DNA of 57,163 bases, taken from positions 1 through 57,163 of the forward strand of contig JAGAKE010000021.1 of NCBI GenBank assembly GCA_017625775.1, written 5' to 3'. This DNA comes from Fibrobacteraceae bacterium (lineage in GTDB: Bacteria > Fibrobacterota > Fibrobacteria > Fibrobacterales > Fibrobacteraceae). A program made the position numbers and the translations under genes. Position 1 is the stretch's first letter, and every line of letters begins with the position of its first letter. The notes under the pieces were generated by a model. It was given only the letters and a program-made list of their open reading frames with translations, was not told the DNA's origin and searched no databases. This document shows positions 54,749 through 57,163 of the stretch, piece by piece.

Positions 54749-57001
54749 ATGGAAACTTTGTACATCATCTTAATTGCCATGCTTTTCATTCTCGCCATTT
54801 TTGATTTAATTGTAGGAGTGAGTAATGATGCGGTAAACTTTCTAAACTCAGCTGTTGGTTCCAGAGCTTTTAATTTTAAATGGTTGTTAGCTTTAGCTTC
54901 TGTAGGAATCTTTATAGGAGCAACTTTTTCAAACGGCATGATGGATATTACACGTCACGGTATTTTTCAACCAGAACATTACTACTTCACAGAAATCATC
55001 ACAATCCTTATTGCTGTAATGCTCACCGATGTAGTTCTTCTTGATAGATTCAATTCTCTTGGAATGCCAACTTCAACAACCGTTTCCTTAGTCTTTGAAC
55101 TTCTCGGAGCTTCTGTTGCGATCGCTGCACTTAAAATTTATAAATCCTCTGGCGAATTCTCGTTCGGGCAACTCTTAAACACTGACAAAGCTTTGTCTGT
55201 CATTCTCGGAATTTTTCTTTCAGTCGCTATTGCTTTTTCAATTGGATACTTAGTTCAATACATTTCACGTCTCGTATTTTCCTTTGGATATAAAAAAAAT
55301 CTTCGTTACTTTATTGGCATTTTCAGCAGTTTTTCACTAACTTCCATCGTTTATTTTATTCTCGTTAAAGGTTTGAAAAACGCTGCATTTTTTCCAAAGT
55401 CTCTGCAAGATTGGGTGACTTCTAACGAGGCGTTCTTGCTTCTTATAATGCTTGGTGGTTTCTTCGTTATATCCCAGCTACTGCATATCATTGGCGTAAA
55501 TATGCTAAAAATCATCATCGCCTGCGGAACATTCTCCCTCGCATTAGCTTTTGCTGGAAATGACCTAGTCAATTTTATTGGAATTCCATTAACTGGTCTC
55601 TCTTCTTTACAACATTTACTACTTGATGGCGGAAACCCGGAAACATACAAAATGGTTGCATTAACCAAAAGCGAATCAGGACAATGGTATTTGTTACTTT
55701 TAGCTGGCGTGGTAATGGTCATTGCATTATTAACATCAAAAAAAGCACACAAAGTCATTCAAACCTCTGTATCTCTTTCTTCCCAAAATGAAACAGACGA
55801 AATCTTTGGAACTAACCCATTAGCAAGAGCAATTATTCGCGGAGTTCATGCAGTTTCTCGCCAAATCAACGCTATTTGTCCCAAAAAGTTTTCGGATTGG
55901 GTGGATTCAAGATTTTGCACTCAAGAAATCATCCTAGAAAAAGAAGATGCTGCTTTCGATCTTATCCGCGCTTCAATTAACTTAATGCTAGCAAGTTCTT
56001 TAATTGCATTAGGAACCTCGCTAAAGCTTCCTTTATCTACAACTTATGTTACTTTCATGGTGGCCATGGGCTCTTCTTTAGCCGATAGAGCTTGGAACCG
56101 TGAAACAGCAGTTTACAGAATTTCCGGTGTTCTTTCTGTTATTGGTGGCTGGTTCTTCACGGCATTTGCAGCCTTTGCTAGTTGCTTTGTCGTCGCTTTC
56201 TTATTACACTTTGGCAAAATGCCAGCTATATTCATTTTATTCGTTGCTGTAATTATTTTCTTGATTCATTCAACGATTACATTTAAAAAGAAAGAAAAAC
56301 AAGCTAAAAATACATCAGATCGATTCAGCAACATTCTAAAAGCCACTCCAGATACAAATGTATTTCCTATGATTCAAGAATATAGCCGAGAAGAATGGAA
56401 CAATGTTCTCTTATTCAGCAAAGAATGTTACTCTGGAATTCTTCATGGTTTTGTAGAGGAAAACCTAGTGGAACTTAGAAACAGCAAAAAGCAACTTAAA
56501 ATTTTAAAAAAATATATTGAAAAAGTTCGTAGGCAAGGCACACATTGTTCTAGAAAAATGAAACAAGAAGATATTCTCGTAAAAAATTTCTTCCTTTATC
56601 AAGCCAATGATTTCTTGGGAGATAGCATCTTTGATATTGAACAAATTTGCGTTCCTTGTTTACATCATGTAGATAATCACTTCCCTGGACTTGCTCAAAA
56701 CAAACGAGATACACTAAAGAAACTTTCTGAAAAAATTTCCACAACCGTAGAATCTTGTGCATCAATGATTTCAAAAAATGAATTTGAAAATTATGAAAGT
56801 ATTATTCAGAATATTCGAGAAACAGCCAATGAAATTATCCAGGAAAGAAAAAGGGAAATGACACTTCCCATTAATTCAGAAAACATTCGTTCTGAAATTA
56901 TTTACCTAACCATTCTATATGAAAGTAAATCTTATTTAGATGCTATTCGACATTTAGCCAAAGCGGCTCGAAAATTCTTAACAGAAAAACCTAAAACTTA
57001 A
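54749..57001 (+). CDS. PiT family phosphate transporter with PhoU-like C-terminal domain
   Basis: 750 residues; AGGAG 6 nt before the ATG at 54749. PiT signatures occur twice: GVSNDAVNFLNSAVGSRAF near residue 28 and AFAGNDLVNFIGIPLTG near 275, with GMPTSTTVSLVFELLG and KLPLSTTYVTFMVAMGSSLAD as paired re-entrant motifs. About 12 transmembrane helices end near 510. The last 210 residues are a helical, soluble PhoU-like region (EEWNNVLLFSKECYSGILHG and following). Bacterial PitA proteins are usually near 500 residues; long forms with a PhoU-like tail occur in FCB bacteria. Confidence 0.9.
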   Translation: METLYIILIAMLFILAIFDLIVGVSNDAVNFLNSAVGSRAFNFKWLLALASVGIFIGATFSNGMMDITRHGIFQPEHYYFTEIITILIAVMLTDVVLLDRFNSLGMPTSTTVSLVFELLGASVAIAALKIYKSSGEFSFGQLLNTDKALSVILGIFLSVAIAFSIGYLVQYISRLVFSFGYKKNLRYFIGIFSSFSLTSIVYFILVKGLKNAAFFPKSLQDWVTSNEAFLLLIMLGGFFVISQLLHIIGVNMLKIIIACGTFSLALAFAGNDLVNFIGIPLTGLSSLQHLLLDGGNPETYKMVALTKSESGQWYLLLLAGVVMVIALLTSKKAHKVIQTSVSLSSQNETDEIFGTNPLARAIIRGVHAVSRQINAICPKKFSDWVDSRFCTQEIILEKEDAAFDLIRASINLMLASSLIALGTSLKLPLSTTYVTFMVAMGSSLADRAWNRETAVYRISGVLSVIGGWFFTAFAAFASCFVVAFLLHFGKMPAIFILFVAVIIFLIHSTITFKKKEKQAKNTSDRFSNILKATPDTNVFPMIQEYSREEWNNVLLFSKECYSGILHGFVEENLVELRNSKKQLKILKKYIEKVRRQGTHCSRKMKQEDILVKNFFLYQANDFLGDSIFDIEQICVPCLHHVDNHFPGLAQNKRDTLKKLSEKISTTVESCASMISKNEFENYESIIQNIRETANEIIQERKREMTLPINSENIRSEIIYLTILYESKSYLDAIRHLAKAARKFLTEKPKT

Positions 57002-57027
57002 AAGAAAATGAACCGCCGGCGAAGTGA

Positions 57028-57056
57028 TGTGACCCCAAAAAGTTGGACAATTTAAA
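57028..57056. mobile_element. Terminal inverted repeat of an IS3-family element
   Basis: TGTGACCCCAAAAAGTTGGACA at 57028 matches the style of IS150-group IS3 ends (TGACCCCAAAAAGTTGGAC). It lies just outside the transposase stop and marks the left border of the insertion, about 27 nt after the PiT stop. Confidence 0.75.
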
Positions 57057-57057
57057 G

Positions 57058-57163
57058 TTAGGATAAAATTGAGTTATGAGTCCGGTACTCCACCGGGCTC
57101 ATTCCTTTTAGGCGCAGTTTTATCCGGTCATTGTTGTAATATTCAATATATTTCCTCAGTTCC
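57058..57163 (-). CDS. IS3-family (IS150 group) transposase OrfB, C-terminal end, cut by window edge
   Basis: 34 codons plus stop are visible. The peptide has the sequence [20 protein letters not shown], then [10 protein letters not shown], the hallmark end of the IS150-type DDE integrase (Y.NN.R....LKG.SP..YR). The rest of the element lies beyond the right edge, so its completeness is unknown. Confidence 0.9.
   Translation of the reverse strand, partial: ELRKYIEYYNNDRIKLRLKGMSPVEYRTHNSILS

Overview
The window reads as a chromosomal segment of an AT-rich, anaerobic, Gram-negative-type bacterium. Evidence for a double membrane is BamD, LptF/LptG, LolC/E-LolD and several signal-peptide-bearing beta-barrel proteins. 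Evidence for anaerobiosis is a class III ribonucleotide reductase (nrdD-nrdG), and menaquinone appears to be made by the futalosine route (mqnE). These traits together with ClpC, a fused AroK-AroB and a PorV/PorQ-like protein suggest the FCB group, possibly Fibrobacterota; this placement is an inference, since no rRNA or other decisive marker is present. No tRNA, rRNA or CRISPR array was found.

Layout. 1-150 is the 5' end of an Rpn-family nuclease gene running off the left edge, followed by about 1 kb with no convincing gene. 1300-11726 (minus) is a four-gene minor-pseudopilin operon ordered FimT/GspH-like, PilV/GspI-like, PilW/GspJ-like and a giant (2664 aa) PilX/GspK-like protein, probably a pilus-tip adhesin. 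11727-14063 is an accessory island: tandem GC-rich hairpin repeats, short palindromic elements, and a wrecked rpn gene whose nuclease core has been replaced by a GIY-YIG nuclease gene while its C-terminal part survives. 14227-16109 is aguB-aguA (agmatine to putrescine). 16106-22580 holds rnhA and a plus-strand run of a hypothetical protein, a PHP phosphoesterase, mqnE, a YihY-family protein and a divergent UvrA paralogue with a striking nested palindrome in its coding sequence. 22565-28457 holds a PorV-like outer-membrane protein, a Xer recombinase, aroE, aroKB and a sugar-nucleotide epimerase.

28478-31347 is nrdG-nrdD. 31626-37489 (minus) is lptF-lptG-diguanylate cyclase-sodium symporter. 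37557-42356 (plus) is bamD followed by envelope proteins and a PHP protein. 42329-45980 (minus) has a membrane protein, a RibD_C-type reductase, guaB and pth. 45981-47850 is a second accessory island with an intact rpn gene preceded by the same leader and repeats as the first island. 47950-54505 (minus) is lysS-lolC/E-lolD-clpC-adk. 54749-57001 is a PiT phosphate transporter with a PhoU-like tail, and the window ends inside an IS3-family insertion sequence.

The most interesting system is the Rpn family. Rpn proteins have been reported as toxin-antitoxin, anti-phage systems in which the C-terminal domain (RpnS) is translated separately from an internal start and neutralises the full-length nuclease. 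Both rpn tails here have a strong internal Shine-Dalgarno plus ATG at the same place, and they differ by exactly four in-frame tetrapeptide repeats. In the first island the tail survives without its nuclease, beside a GIY-YIG gene flanked by inverted palindromic repeats.
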